Shown: positions 1 through 8,443 of the stretch, in pieces
Layout: each line of letters begins with the position of its first letter
Position numbering within the stretch: position 1 is the stretch's first letter
Assembly (NCBI RefSeq): GCF_003751605.1
Contig: NZ_RJVJ01000002.1
Coordinates: forward strand, 434,001-498,000
Source of the DNA: Kitasatospora cineracea
GTDB lineage: Bacteria > Actinomycetota > Actinomycetes > Streptomycetales > Streptomycetaceae
Length of the DNA stretch: 64,000 nt
Reading direction: 5' to 3'
Translations under genes and position numbers: made by a program
The notes under the pieces: model-generated
The model's input: the letters and a program-made list of their open reading frames with translations, nothing else
Told to the model about the DNA's origin: nothing
Database searches by the model: none

Positions 1-39
1 GCCCGCGGCGGGTTCGCCGGGGCGGCCCCGCGGGGGCGG

Positions 40-2202
40 TCAGCGCAGGACCGCGAGCTGCCCGGTGGCGCGGGTCATCGCCACGTAGCGGTCGACGGCG
101 CCCTCGATGCCGTCGCCGAACGCCTCCGGGTCGACGATCACCACCAGGTCGAACTCGAGGCCCTTGACCAGTTCGGGGCTGAGCGAGCGGACCCGGCCCC
201 CGCCGAGGAAGGACGGGTCGCCGATCACGCAGGCGGTGCCCTCGGGGTGCTCGGCCAGCCAGGCGTCCAGCAGCGCGTCGCGTTCGGCGCGGGCGCCGTG
301 GTGGACGGGCAGGCCGCTGCGGCGGATCGAGGTGGGGACGTTGGCGTCGGGCAGGGCGGCCCGGATCACCGGCTCGGCCTCGGCCATCACCTCTTCCGGG
401 GTGCGGTAGTTGACGGTCAGCGAGGTGAGGGTGACCCGGTCCAGGCCGGCCCGCTCCAGGCGTTCGGTCCACGACTCGGTGAAGCCGTGCCGGGCCTGGG
501 CCCGGTCGCCGACGATGGTGAAGGAGCGGGACGGGCAGCGGGCGATCAGCATCTGCCACTCGGCGTCGGTGAGTTCCTGCGCCTCGTCGACCACGATGTG
601 GGCGAACGGCCCGGCCAGCAGGTCGGGGTCGACGGGTTCGGCCTCGGTGTGGTCGATCAGCGCCTCGCGCAGGTCGGCGCCGCGCAGCATGGCGACCGCG
701 CCCTCGCTGTCGTGGTCGGCGTTCAGCAGGTGGTCGACGACGCCGTCCATCATCTCGCGCTCGGCGGCCAGCCGGGCCCGGTGGGCGCGCTGGCGGCGGT
801 CGGCGTCGGTGTCGCCGAGGCGGCGGCGGGCGGCGTCCAGCAGCGGCAGGTCGGCGAGCGTCCAGGCGGCGGGGTCGGTGCGCTGCAGGGTGCGGATCTC
901 GTCGCGGCTCAGCCAGGGCGCGCACAGCCGCAGGTAGGCGGGGACGGTCCACAGGTCGCCGACCAGGTCGGTGGGCTCCAGGATCGGCCAGGCGCGGCGC
1001 AGCGCGCCGAGCAGTTCGGGGTCGCGGCGCAGTTCGCGGCGCAGCACCTCGGGCGAGATGCCGTCCTCCTCGTCGTCGAAGGAGTCGGCGTTCTTGTCGA
1101 GCAGGATGGTGATGAGTTCGTCGAGGATCTGCTGGCGGGCCTCGTTGTGCGGGACGCCGGGGCCGGGGGCGGCGAACGCCTCGGACCAGTCCTGGGGGTC
1201 GATCCACAGCTCGTACCACTCGGTGGAGAGCTTGCGGCCCTCGGCGGGCGGCTCCTCGTAGACGGCGACGGCCTTCTCGATCGCGCGCACCATCCCGGCG
1301 GCGGCCTTCAGCCGGGCGACCTCGGGGTCGGGTTCGGGGGCGACGGCGGCGCCCTCGGGCAGCAGGTCGCGCAGCGTGCAGGTCTGCACGCCCTCCTCGC
1401 CGAGGCTGGGCAGCACGTCGGCGACGTACGCCAGGTACGGCTGGTGCGGGCCGACGAACAGGACGCGGCCCTTGCGGTGGCCCAGGCGCGGGTCGGAGTA
1501 CAGCAGGTGGGCGGTGCGGTGCAGGGCGACCACGGTCTTGCCGGTGCCGGGGCCGCCGTCGACGACCAGGGCGCCGCGCGAGCCGGCCCGGATGATGGCG
1601 TCCTGGTCGGCCTGGATGGTGGCCAGCACGTCGCGCATCCGCTCGGAGCGGGAGCTGCCGAGGCTGGCGATGAACGCGGACTGGTCGTCCAGGGCGGCGT
1701 GGCCCTCCAGGCCGTCGGCGGTGAACACCTCGTCCCAGTAGTCGCCGACCCGGCCGCGCTGCCAGCGGTAGCGGCGGCGGCTGGCCAGGCCCATCGGGTT
1801 GGCGTGGGTGGCGGCGAAGAAGGGTTCGGCGGCGGGCGAGCGCCAGTCGACCAGCAGGCGGCGGCCGTCGGCGTCGGCGAGGCCGAGGCGGCCGATGTAG
1901 ACCGGCTCGGGGTCGTCGGCGCGGACGATCCGGCCCAGGCACAGGTCGTGGCCGAAGCGGCTCAGGGTGCGCAGCCGGGCGGAGAGCTGGTGCACCTCGT
2001 TGTCGCGGTCCATCGCGGCCTGCCCGGCCCCGCCGGGGCTGCGGCGCACCTGTTCGAGGCGCGCGGTCAGCTCCGCGGTGTCCCGGCTCAGGGTGTCGGC
2101 GACCTCGGCGAAGTGCCGGTCGTCGGCGGCGATCAGGGCCGGGTCCGCCTTGGCGGCGAGCCGCTCGGGCAGGTCGAAGGCGCTGGTCGTCGGCTGGTTC
2201 AT
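40..2202 (-). CDS. helR: HelR/HelD-type UvrD-like superfamily 1 helicase
   Basis: 720 aa. An N-terminal helical region is followed by Walker A GGPGTGKT at residues 216-223, a DEAQ Walker B-type box near residue 540, and the C-terminal helicase motifs KGLEFD and YVAMTRA. Known: HelD-family proteins bind RNA polymerase and remove stalled or drug-bound enzyme, and the actinobacterial HelR branch gives rifamycin tolerance. The ATG has GGAG about 9 nt upstream. A rifamycin-associated-element-like inverted repeat lies about 120 bp upstream (2324-2348), which favours HelR over generic HelD. It is transcribed alone, downstream of and unconnected with the amt operon. The family call is firm; the HelR subtype is inferred from the element and the overall architecture. 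Confidence 0.85.
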   Translation of the reverse strand: MNQPTTSAFDLPERLAAKADPALIAADDRHFAEVADTLSRDTAELTARLEQVRRSPGGAGQAAMDRDNEVHQLSARLRTLSRFGHDLCLGRIVRADDPEPVYIGRLGLADADGRRLLVDWRSPAAEPFFAATHANPMGLASRRRYRWQRGRVGDYWDEVFTADGLEGHAALDDQSAFIASLGSSRSERMRDVLATIQADQDAIIRAGSRGALVVDGGPGTGKTVVALHRTAHLLYSDPRLGHRKGRVLFVGPHQPYLAYVADVLPSLGEEGVQTCTLRDLLPEGAAVAPEPDPEVARLKAAAGMVRAIEKAVAVYEEPPAEGRKLSTEWYELWIDPQDWSEAFAAPGPGVPHNEARQQILDELITILLDKNADSFDDEEDGISPEVLRRELRRDPELLGALRRAWPILEPTDLVGDLWTVPAYLRLCAPWLSRDEIRTLQRTDPAAWTLADLPLLDAARRRLGDTDADRRQRAHRARLAAEREMMDGVVDHLLNADHDSEGAVAMLRGADLREALIDHTEAEPVDPDLLAGPFAHIVVDEAQELTDAEWQMLIARCPSRSFTIVGDRAQARHGFTESWTERLERAGLDRVTLTSLTVNYRTPEEVMAEAEPVIRAALPDANVPTSIRRSGLPVHHGARAERDALLDAWLAEHPEGTACVIGDPSFLGGGRVRSLSPELVKGLEFDLVVIVDPEAFGDGIEGAVDRYVAMTRATGQLAVLR

Positions 2203-2323
2203 GGGTGGTGACTCCGATCCGCTGCCGGGTGGGCCGCGCTCCGTCCGCGTGCTGCTCGCGGTCTGCCCCGTCTGTGCTGTTCGCGCGGGTTCCCCGGTTC
2301 AGATCAGCGATTGTGCGGCATCG

Positions 2324-2348
2324 GGGGGGCCTTGCGGCAAGGCCCCCC
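2324..2348. promoter_or_regulatory. Rifamycin-associated element (RAE)-like inverted repeat
   Basis: Perfect 11-bp inverted repeat (GGGGGGCCTTG and CAAGGCCCCCC) around CGG. Its centre, CTTGCGGCAAG, matches the core of the RAE as I remember it from the literature. The RAE sits upstream of actinomycete rifamycin-inactivating genes and helR. It lies about 120 bp upstream of the helicase start, in the non-coding gap between amt and the helicase. Confidence 0.75.
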
Positions 2349-2370
2349 TTGCGGTATAAGTTTGATAACG

Positions 2371-2393
2371 GCAGGAGAGCTTCGGCTCCCTGC
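2371..2393 (-). terminator. Putative terminator hairpin after amt
   Basis: GCAGG-A-GAGC, TTCG loop, GCTC-CCTGC: a 9-bp stem with one bulge, about 60 bp downstream of the amt stop. No T-tract follows, as is common in streptomycetes. Confidence 0.4.
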
Positions 2394-2454
2394 CTTTCGT
2401 GCGTCCGGGGCCGGTCGTCCGCCGCGGTCCACGCACCGTACCGGGTGCGGCCGG

Positions 2455-3807
2455 TCAGTTCCCGTCCTCGCGCCGGGCCCTGATCAACTCGGCGATCCGG
2501 CGGACGAGTTCGCTGTCGCTGCGGGCGGCGCCGCTGCCGACGAGTTCGCCGAGCCGTTCGGCGGTGAGGGTGTCGTAGGCGGTCTCGGTCTCCTCGCCGG
2601 GGACGTGCTGGTACTCGGCGGCGGCCCGGAACCCGACCACCGCCTCGACCAGTTCGGCGAGCAGCCGGGTCAGGGTGAAGGAGAACGCGGCGACCGCGAG
2701 GACGGCGAGCGCCTGCTTGCCGAACAGGCTCCAGCCGCCGCCGTAGAACAGGCCCTCGGTGCCGCTGATCCGGGCGGTGGCGAACAGGCCGACCATGAGC
2801 AGGCCGGTGAGGCCGCCGACGCCGTGCACGCCGACCACGTCGAGGGTGTCGTCCACGCCGAAGCGGTACTTGAGGGTGACCGCCCAGGCGCAGACCGCCC
2901 CGGCGACCAGGCCGGTGACGACGGCGCCGAGCGAATTGATCTCGCCGCAGGCGGGGGTGATGGCGACCATGCCGGCCACGCCCGCGGAGACCACGCCGGT
3001 GGTGCTGACCCTCCCGGTGCGCCACTTCTCGACCAGCGGCCAGGTGACCATGGCGGCGGCGGCGCCGAGCTGGGTGTTGAGGAAGGCCGCGGCGGCGGTG
3101 CCCTGGTCGCTGAGCGCGGAGCCGGAGTTGAAGCCGAACCAGCCGAACCAGAGCAGTCCGACGCCGATCACCACCAGCGGGATGTTGTTGGGCCGCTCCT
3201 CGCACCGGGCCCAGTCGCGCGGGCCGCGCAGGGCGAGCGCGACGGCGAGGCCGGAGGCGCCGGAGCTGAGTTCGACGGGCAGGCCGCCGGCGAAGTCGAG
3301 GGCGCCGAGCCGGTCGTGGATCCAGCCCTGGGAGTCGAACACCCAGTGCGCGGTGGGCGCGTAGACCACCAGCAGCCACAGCGGGACGAACACCAGCCAG
3401 CCGCGCATCCGGGCCCGGTCGGCGACCGAGCCGCTGATCAGGGCGACGGTGACGACGGCGAAGCCCATCTGGAAGGTGGCGAAGATGTAGGTCGGGATGG
3501 CGCCGGTGAGGGTGTCGAGTTCGACGCCGCGCAGGAACGCCCGGTCGAGGTTCCCGATGATCCCGGCCCCGCCGGCGTCCGGTCCGAAGGCCAGGGTGTA
3601 GCCGAGCGCCCACCAGACCAGGCTGCCGAAGGCGAGCGCGGCGAAGCTCATCTTGATCATCATCAGGACGTGCTTGAGCCGGACCATCCCGCCGTAGAAG
3701 AACGCCAGTCCGGGCGTCATCAGCAGGACCATGGCGGTGGAGGCCAGCAGCCAGGCCGTGTCGCCGGCGTTGTAGGCCGGGGGCATCGGCGGGGGCGCGC
3801 AGAGCAC
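2455..3807 (-). CDS. amt: Ammonium transporter, Amt/MEP family, with Glu in the twin-His site
   Basis: 450 aa integral membrane protein with about 11 predicted helices. Diagnostic motifs are GLAFFYGGMVRLKHVL near residue 33 and DVVGVHGVGGLTG near residue 323. GTG start at 3807 with GGAGG spaced 7 nt upstream. It is the last gene of the urea/urease operon, 27 bp after ureD, so ammonia release and ammonium transport are co-transcribed. No glnK or glnD follows, unlike many amtB loci. Oddity: by alignment from memory the first pore His of AmtB (FAGG-x-x-VH) is Glu179 here, while the second (VHG) is kept as His328. This Glu/His pore is known in some fungal Mep proteins. Confidence 0.9.
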   Translation of the reverse strand: MLCAPPPMPPAYNAGDTAWLLASTAMVLLMTPGLAFFYGGMVRLKHVLMMIKMSFAALAFGSLVWWALGYTLAFGPDAGGAGIIGNLDRAFLRGVELDTLTGAIPTYIFATFQMGFAVVTVALISGSVADRARMRGWLVFVPLWLLVVYAPTAHWVFDSQGWIHDRLGALDFAGGLPVELSSGASGLAVALALRGPRDWARCEERPNNIPLVVIGVGLLWFGWFGFNSGSALSDQGTAAAAFLNTQLGAAAAMVTWPLVEKWRTGRVSTTGVVSAGVAGMVAITPACGEINSLGAVVTGLVAGAVCAWAVTLKYRFGVDDTLDVVGVHGVGGLTGLLMVGLFATARISGTEGLFYGGGWSLFGKQALAVLAVAAFSFTLTRLLAELVEAVVGFRAAAEYQHVPGEETETAYDTLTAERLGELVGSGAARSDSELVRRIAELIRARREDGN

Positions 3808-3834
3808 GGGGTTACCTCCGGGGGTGGCGGGTGG

Positions 3835-4806
3835 TCAGGTCTTGCGCAGGTCGGGCGCGGGCGTGCCGGTGAGCAGCAGCCGGACGGCCCGCCAGGCGGC
3901 GGCCAGCGCGGCGGCGGTGCGCACGGGGCTGTCGTCGAGCAGGCGCAGCCAGGCGCCGCCGTCCTCGGGCAGGGTGGAGACGCCGTGGCGCAGGCCGCGG
4001 CCGTCGAGGGCGCGGTGCAGGGTGTCGGCGATCTCGGCGGCGGGGCGCAGGTCGCTGACCACGAACAGGGTGGCGAGGTGGTCGTGCCCGGCGAACACGG
4101 CGGGGCCGGTGACGGTGCGCCGGTCGCCGCCGGGGACCAGCCGCAGGGTGTCGACGGCGAGCAGGGTGCCGTCGGGGCGGGCGATCTCCAGGTCGGTGGC
4201 GAGCACCCGGTAGTCGTGCCGTTCGCCGCGGGCGAGCCGGCCGGCGGTGAGGGTCTCGCCGAGCACGACGGTGGAGCCGGGGGCGGCGGTGACGGCGGTG
4301 CGCTGGTAGAACCGGGCGCCGCGGAACGGGATCAGCGGGTCGGGCAGGTATTCGAGGTAGGCGCCGGGGGCGGCGGTGAGGTGGACCAGTTGGCTGGCGT
4401 AGTCCTGTTCCATCCGGAACACCTTGGTGGCGGCCTGGGTGGTGAGGTGGACCCGGGTGCCGGGGCCGCAGCGGACGTCGATCCGGTAGCGGTCGGCCTG
4501 GGTGACGCCGCCGCCGGTGGCCATCAGGTAGACGTGGGCGGCGTCGGGCCGGGCGGGGTCGATCCACAGCGGGCGCATGATCTGCAGCGGGGTCTTCTGG
4601 TACCGCTCGACGAGTTCGGTGCGGCCGCCGCGGACGGCGAAGCCGAGGTCGAGGATGCCGACCTTGGCGGGCGAGCCGGGGGCGAGGGTGTCGGGACGGG
4701 CGGCCAGGCCGGCCACTTCCGGGGGGAGGCGGCCGGCCGTCCAGTGCGCCGGGTCGAGCCGGTCGGCGGCGGCGGTCTCCGCGGTGCGGAGGAGCACGGG
4801 GGCCAC
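3835..4806 (-). CDS. ureD: Urease accessory protein UreD (UreH)
   Basis: 323 aa, typical UreD length. The family hallmark GGGVTQADRY is near residue 98, followed by TTQAATKVFR. UreD binds the urease apoenzyme and recruits UreF and UreG for nickel delivery. It follows ureG by 2 bp and precedes amt by 27 bp. Start is ATG. No anomalies noted. Confidence 0.92.
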   Translation of the reverse strand: MAPVLLRTAETAAADRLDPAHWTAGRLPPEVAGLAARPDTLAPGSPAKVGILDLGFAVRGGRTELVERYQKTPLQIMRPLWIDPARPDAAHVYLMATGGGVTQADRYRIDVRCGPGTRVHLTTQAATKVFRMEQDYASQLVHLTAAPGAYLEYLPDPLIPFRGARFYQRTAVTAAPGSTVVLGETLTAGRLARGERHDYRVLATDLEIARPDGTLLAVDTLRLVPGGDRRTVTGPAVFAGHDHLATLFVVSDLRPAAEIADTLHRALDGRGLRHGVSTLPEDGGAWLRLLDDSPVRTAAALAAAWRAVRLLLTGTPAPDLRKT

Positions 4807-4808
4807 GG

Positions 4809-5429
4809 TCAGATCAGCGCCTTGCGGCGGGCGCCGAGGAACGCGGCGAGCTCCTCGATGCCGGTGCCGTCGAGCGAGTCGGTGAGGATGACGGGCTTGC
4901 CGTCGCGGACCTTGTGGGCGTCGGACTCCATCACGGCGATGTCGGTGCGAACGTACTGGGCGATGTCGATCTTGTTGATGACGAGCAGGTCGGACTCGGT
5001 GATGCCGGGGCCGCGCTTGCGGGGCATCTTCTCGCCCTCGGCGGTGTCCAGGACGAACACGAACACGTCGACCAGCACCGGGCTGAAGGTGAGGGTGAGG
5101 TTGTCGCCGCCGGACTCGTAGAACAGGGTGTCCACGTCGGGGAAGCGCTCGAGGAGTTCGGCGCCGGCGGCCAGGTTCATCGTCGGGTCGTCGCGCACGG
5201 CGGTGTGCGGGCAGGCGCCGGTCTCCACGCCGACCACCCGTTCCGGGTCGAGCACGCCGGCCAGGGTGCGGCGCACGTGCTGGGCGTCCTCCTGGGTGTA
5301 GATGTCGTTGGTGATCACGGCGGGGCGGTGGCCGCGGGCGATCAGCACCGGCACCAGCGCCTCGATCAGCGCGGTCTTGCCGGAGCCCACCGGGCCCCCG
5401 ATGCCGATCCGCAGGACGTTGTCGTCCAC
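4809..5429 (-). CDS. ureG: Urease accessory GTPase UreG
   Basis: 206 aa SIMIBI-class GTPase. The P-loop GPVGSGKT is at residues 12-19, with the nickel-binding CPH motif in GACPHTAVRDD, ESGGDN, and NKID for guanine specificity. GTP hydrolysis drives nickel transfer into urease through the UreD-UreF complex. It lies 22 bp after ureF and 2 bp before ureD. It lacks an N-terminal His-rich extension; that kind of metal-binding tail is instead on the CbiX-like protein of the same operon. Confidence 0.95.
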   Translation of the reverse strand: MDDNVLRIGIGGPVGSGKTALIEALVPVLIARGHRPAVITNDIYTQEDAQHVRRTLAGVLDPERVVGVETGACPHTAVRDDPTMNLAAGAELLERFPDVDTLFYESGGDNLTLTFSPVLVDVFVFVLDTAEGEKMPRKRGPGITESDLLVINKIDIAQYVRTDIAVMESDAHKVRDGKPVILTDSLDGTGIEELAAFLGARRKALI

Positions 5430-5451
5430 GGGTGTCTCCTTCGTGGTGGTT

Positions 5452-6192
5452 TCAGCTCATGAACAGCCGGGCCTCGGCCCGCTCGTGGCGGCCGGACATG
5501 ATGTCGGCGCCGAAGGCGGTCGAGCCGAGGTCGGCCTCCGGGCGGGCGAGGGCCGCCCGGACGGTCTCCTCGATGACGGGGGCGGCGCCGCGCAGCAGCA
5601 CCTGGGCCTTGCGGTGGTCGGTCAGCCGCAGCCGCAGCGCGGCCCCGGCGAAGCTGGCGCTGAACGCGAACAGGTCGCCGGCCACGGCCTGTTCGACCGG
5701 CACGCCGGCGGCGGCCTGCACGATCCCGGCGGCGACGGCCTGGCAGCCGGGGGCCCGGCGCTCCCGGACCAGCCGCAGGTGCCCGGCGATCGCGGGCTGT
5801 CCGAAGACCTCCGCGGCCAGGTCGAGCAGCTGCCGCCCGGTGCGGGTGGCCGCCTGCCGGACCTCGCGGCTCAGCTTGCCCGCGTACAGCCGCCGGTCGA
5901 CCCGGACCACGGTGTCGGCGTCCCCGGCCAGCACCGCCCGGTGGGCCAGCGCGAGGGCGGTGGCGTCGGACGGGCCGACGCCGTGCCGCAGCAGGTCGGC
6001 GAGCAGGTCGGGCAGCGTGTCGGGGGTGACGGCCCCGGCCTGGGCGTAGCCCTCCAGGCCGTGCGAGAGGGTGTAGAAGCCGCTGGGGAAGGCCGAGTCG
6101 GTGAGCTGGAGGCTGACCAGCAGCGCGGGCAGTCCCCCGGGCCGGGGCTCGGGGGACGGGCGCGCCGGGCGGTCGTCCGGGCTGAGGAACAT
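5452..6192 (-). CDS. ureF: Urease accessory protein UreF
   Basis: 246 aa, mostly helical. The family start LLVSLQLTDSAFPSGFYTLS HGLE is visible near residues 25-48. UreF couples UreG GTPase activity to nickel insertion. A short Pro-rich N-terminus precedes the conserved part. The start lies 3 bp past the ureC stop, so its ribosome binding site is inside ureC and translational coupling is likely. Confidence 0.92.
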   Translation of the reverse strand: MFLSPDDRPARPSPEPRPGGLPALLVSLQLTDSAFPSGFYTLSHGLEGYAQAGAVTPDTLPDLLADLLRHGVGPSDATALALAHRAVLAGDADTVVRVDRRLYAGKLSREVRQAATRTGRQLLDLAAEVFGQPAIAGHLRLVRERRAPGCQAVAAGIVQAAAGVPVEQAVAGDLFAFSASFAGAALRLRLTDHRKAQVLLRGAAPVIEETVRAALARPEADLGSTAFGADIMSGRHERAEARLFMS

Positions 6193-6195
6193 CCG

Positions 6196-7920
6196 CTACA
6201 CCACGAAGTACAGCTGGTTGAGCGGCAGCGACCGGGCGGGTTCGATGGTGGCGACCTCGCCGTCCAGGGTGACCTTGAAGGTCTCCGGGTCGACCTCGAC
6301 CTTCGGCAGCGCGTTGTTGCGCACCATGTTGTGCTTGCCGATCACCCGGGTGCCGCGCACCGGCAGCACGGTGCGCTGCAGGCCGAGCTTCTCGGGGACG
6401 CCCGCGGCGATGCCGGCCTGCGACATGAAGGTGACGTGGGTGGCCTGCTGGGCCCGGCCGAACTGGCCGAACATCGGCCGGTAGAGCACCGGTTGGGGGG
6501 TGGGCAGCGAGGCGTTCGGGTCGCCCATCTGGGCCCAGGAGATGATCCCGCCCTTGATGATCATCTTGGGCTTGGCGGCGAACGAGTGGATCGGCCACAG
6601 CACGATGTCGGCGAGCTTGCCCGCCTCCAGCGAGCCGACGTGGTCGGCGATGCCGGTGGCGACGGCCGGGTTGATGGTGACCTTCGCCAGGTAGCGCAGC
6701 ACCCGCTGGTTGTCGTTGCGGGCGCTGTCGCCGTCCAGCGGGCCGCGCTGGTCCTTGCAGTGGTGGGCGATCTGGAAGGTGCGGGTGACGGACTCGCCGA
6801 CCCGGCCCATCGCCTGCGAGTCGGAGGAGACCATGCTGATCACGCCGAGGTCGTGCAGCACCGACTCGGCGGCGATGGTCTCGGCCCGGACCCGGCTGTC
6901 GGCGAACGAGACGTCCTCCGGGATGTCCGGGTTGAGGTGGTGGCAGACCATCACCATGTCGAGCAGCTCGTCCACCGAGTTGACGGTGTAGGGCAGCGTC
7001 GGGTTGGTGGACGAGGGCAGCACGTTGGGCTCGCCGGTGACCCGCAGGATGTCGGGGGCGTGGCCGCCGCCCGCGCCCTCGGAGTGGAAGGTGTGGATGG
7101 TGCGGCCGTCGATCGCCGAGCGGGTGTCCTCGAAGAACCCGGACTCGTTCAGGCTGTCGGTGTGGATCGCCACCTGCACGTCGTGCCGGTCGGCCACCGC
7201 GAGCGCGTTGTCGATCACCGCGGGGGTGGCGCCCCAGTCCTCGTGCACCTTCAGCGCGCAGGCCCCGGCCGCGATCTGCTCGTCCAGCGCGCCGGGCAGG
7301 CTGCCGTTGCCCTTGCCCATGATGCCGATGTTGACCGGCACCTCCTCGACGGCCTGCAGGAAGCGGGCGATGTTGAACGGGCCGGGCGTGCAGGTGGTGC
7401 CGTTGGTGCCGTCGGAGGGGCCGGTGCCGCCGCCGATCAGGGTGGTGATGCCGTTGGTGAGCGCCTGCTCGGCCTGCTGCGGGGAGATCAGGTGGACGTG
7501 GGTGTCGATCGCGCCCGCGGTGGCGATCAGGTGCTCGCCGGAGATCGCCTCGGTGCCGGGGCCGACCACCAGGTTCGGGTGCACGTCGTCCTGGGTCTGC
7601 GGGTTGCCGGACTTGCCGATGCCAGCGATGAAGCCGTCCTTGATGCCGATGTCGCACTTGACGATGCCGATCACCGGGTCGATCACCACCACGTTGGTGA
7701 TCACGGTGTCCAACGCGCCCTGGGCGGCGGTGGCCTGCGGGTCGGCGCCCATGCCGTCGCGCATGGTCTTGCCGCCGCCGTAGACGATCTCGTCGCCGTA
7801 CAGGCCCTCGCTGTAGTCCTTCTCGACCTCCACCACCAGGTTGGTGTCGGCGAGTTGGAACCGGTCGCCGACGGTGGGGCCGAACATGTCGGTGTACTGC
7901 TTGCGGGTCATGATCGGCAT
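6196..7920 (-). CDS. ureC: Urease alpha (catalytic) subunit UreC
   Basis: 574 aa, full length. Nickel and active-site residues are all visible: HVH at 141-143, the carbamylated Lys224 in ALKVHEDWG, His253 in IHTDSLNE, and the mobile-flap Cys326-His327-His328. It hydrolyses urea to ammonia and carbamate in the cytoplasm. ATG lies 1 bp after the ureB stop, with AAGGGCGG upstream in the ureB end. An internal ATG three codons later is a possible alternative start. No missing catalytic residues. Confidence 0.97.
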   Translation of the reverse strand: MPIMTRKQYTDMFGPTVGDRFQLADTNLVVEVEKDYSEGLYGDEIVYGGGKTMRDGMGADPQATAAQGALDTVITNVVVIDPVIGIVKCDIGIKDGFIAGIGKSGNPQTQDDVHPNLVVGPGTEAISGEHLIATAGAIDTHVHLISPQQAEQALTNGITTLIGGGTGPSDGTNGTTCTPGPFNIARFLQAVEEVPVNIGIMGKGNGSLPGALDEQIAAGACALKVHEDWGATPAVIDNALAVADRHDVQVAIHTDSLNESGFFEDTRSAIDGRTIHTFHSEGAGGGHAPDILRVTGEPNVLPSSTNPTLPYTVNSVDELLDMVMVCHHLNPDIPEDVSFADSRVRAETIAAESVLHDLGVISMVSSDSQAMGRVGESVTRTFQIAHHCKDQRGPLDGDSARNDNQRVLRYLAKVTINPAVATGIADHVGSLEAGKLADIVLWPIHSFAAKPKMIIKGGIISWAQMGDPNASLPTPQPVLYRPMFGQFGRAQQATHVTFMSQAGIAAGVPEKLGLQRTVLPVRGTRVIGKHNMVRNNALPKVEVDPETFKVTLDGEVATIEPARSLPLNQLYFVV

Positions 7921-7921
7921 G

Positions 7922-8443
7922 TCAGTTGCCGCCCTTCTTCTTCGCGGAGCCCTTGCCGCCGGTTCCCTTGCCGCCGGTTCCCTTGCCGCCGGCCCCCTTG
8001 TCCCCCGTCCTCTTGCCGCCGGTCCCCGTGCCGTCCGTCCCCTTGCCGCCGGGGCCCCGGTCGCCGGAGCTGTTCTCCGCGCCCTGGAAGCCGTCCGCGT
8101 AGGCCCGGCGGAACGCCTCGATCCGGGCGGGGTGGGAGACCGTGCTGCCGTTGAGCAGGCCGCTGAAGCCGACCAGCCGGCCGGTGCCGCCGTACTCGCA
8201 CAGCTCGACCACGCGGGTGCCGCCCGGCTCGATCCGCACCGAGGTGCCGGCCGGGATGTTGAGGTGCGTGCCGAGCGTCCGGTCGCGGTCGAACCGCAGC
8301 GCCGGGTTGACCTCGAAGAAGTGGTAGTGCGAGCCGACCTGGACCGCCCGGTCGCCGGTGTTGCTGACCGTGACGGTCAGGGTGCGGCGGCCGGCGTTGA
8401 TCTCGATGTCGCCGTCTCCGTACAGGTACGTGCCGAAACTCAC
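7922..8443 (-). CDS. ureB: Urease beta subunit UreB with a Gly/Lys/Thr-rich repeat tail
   Basis: 173 aa. Residues 1 to about 125 are a normal UreB (GSHYHFFEVNPAL, VELCEYGGTGRLVGF), close to the usual length of the family. The last 45 or so residues are low-complexity GGKGTG-type repeats ending in AKKKGGN. They are encoded by roughly 15-bp DNA repeats at about 7949-8055. The tail is strongly basic. It could be a disordered extension on the assembled urease or a recent repeat expansion; no function can be read from the sequence. The ATG overlaps the end of the preceding gene by 4 bp. Confidence 0.93.
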   Translation of the reverse strand: MSFGTYLYGDGDIEINAGRRTLTVTVSNTGDRAVQVGSHYHFFEVNPALRFDRDRTLGTHLNIPAGTSVRIEPGGTRVVELCEYGGTGRLVGFSGLLNGSTVSHPARIEAFRRAYADGFQGAENSSGDRGPGGKGTDGTGTGGKRTGDKGAGGKGTGGKGTGGKGSAKKKGGN

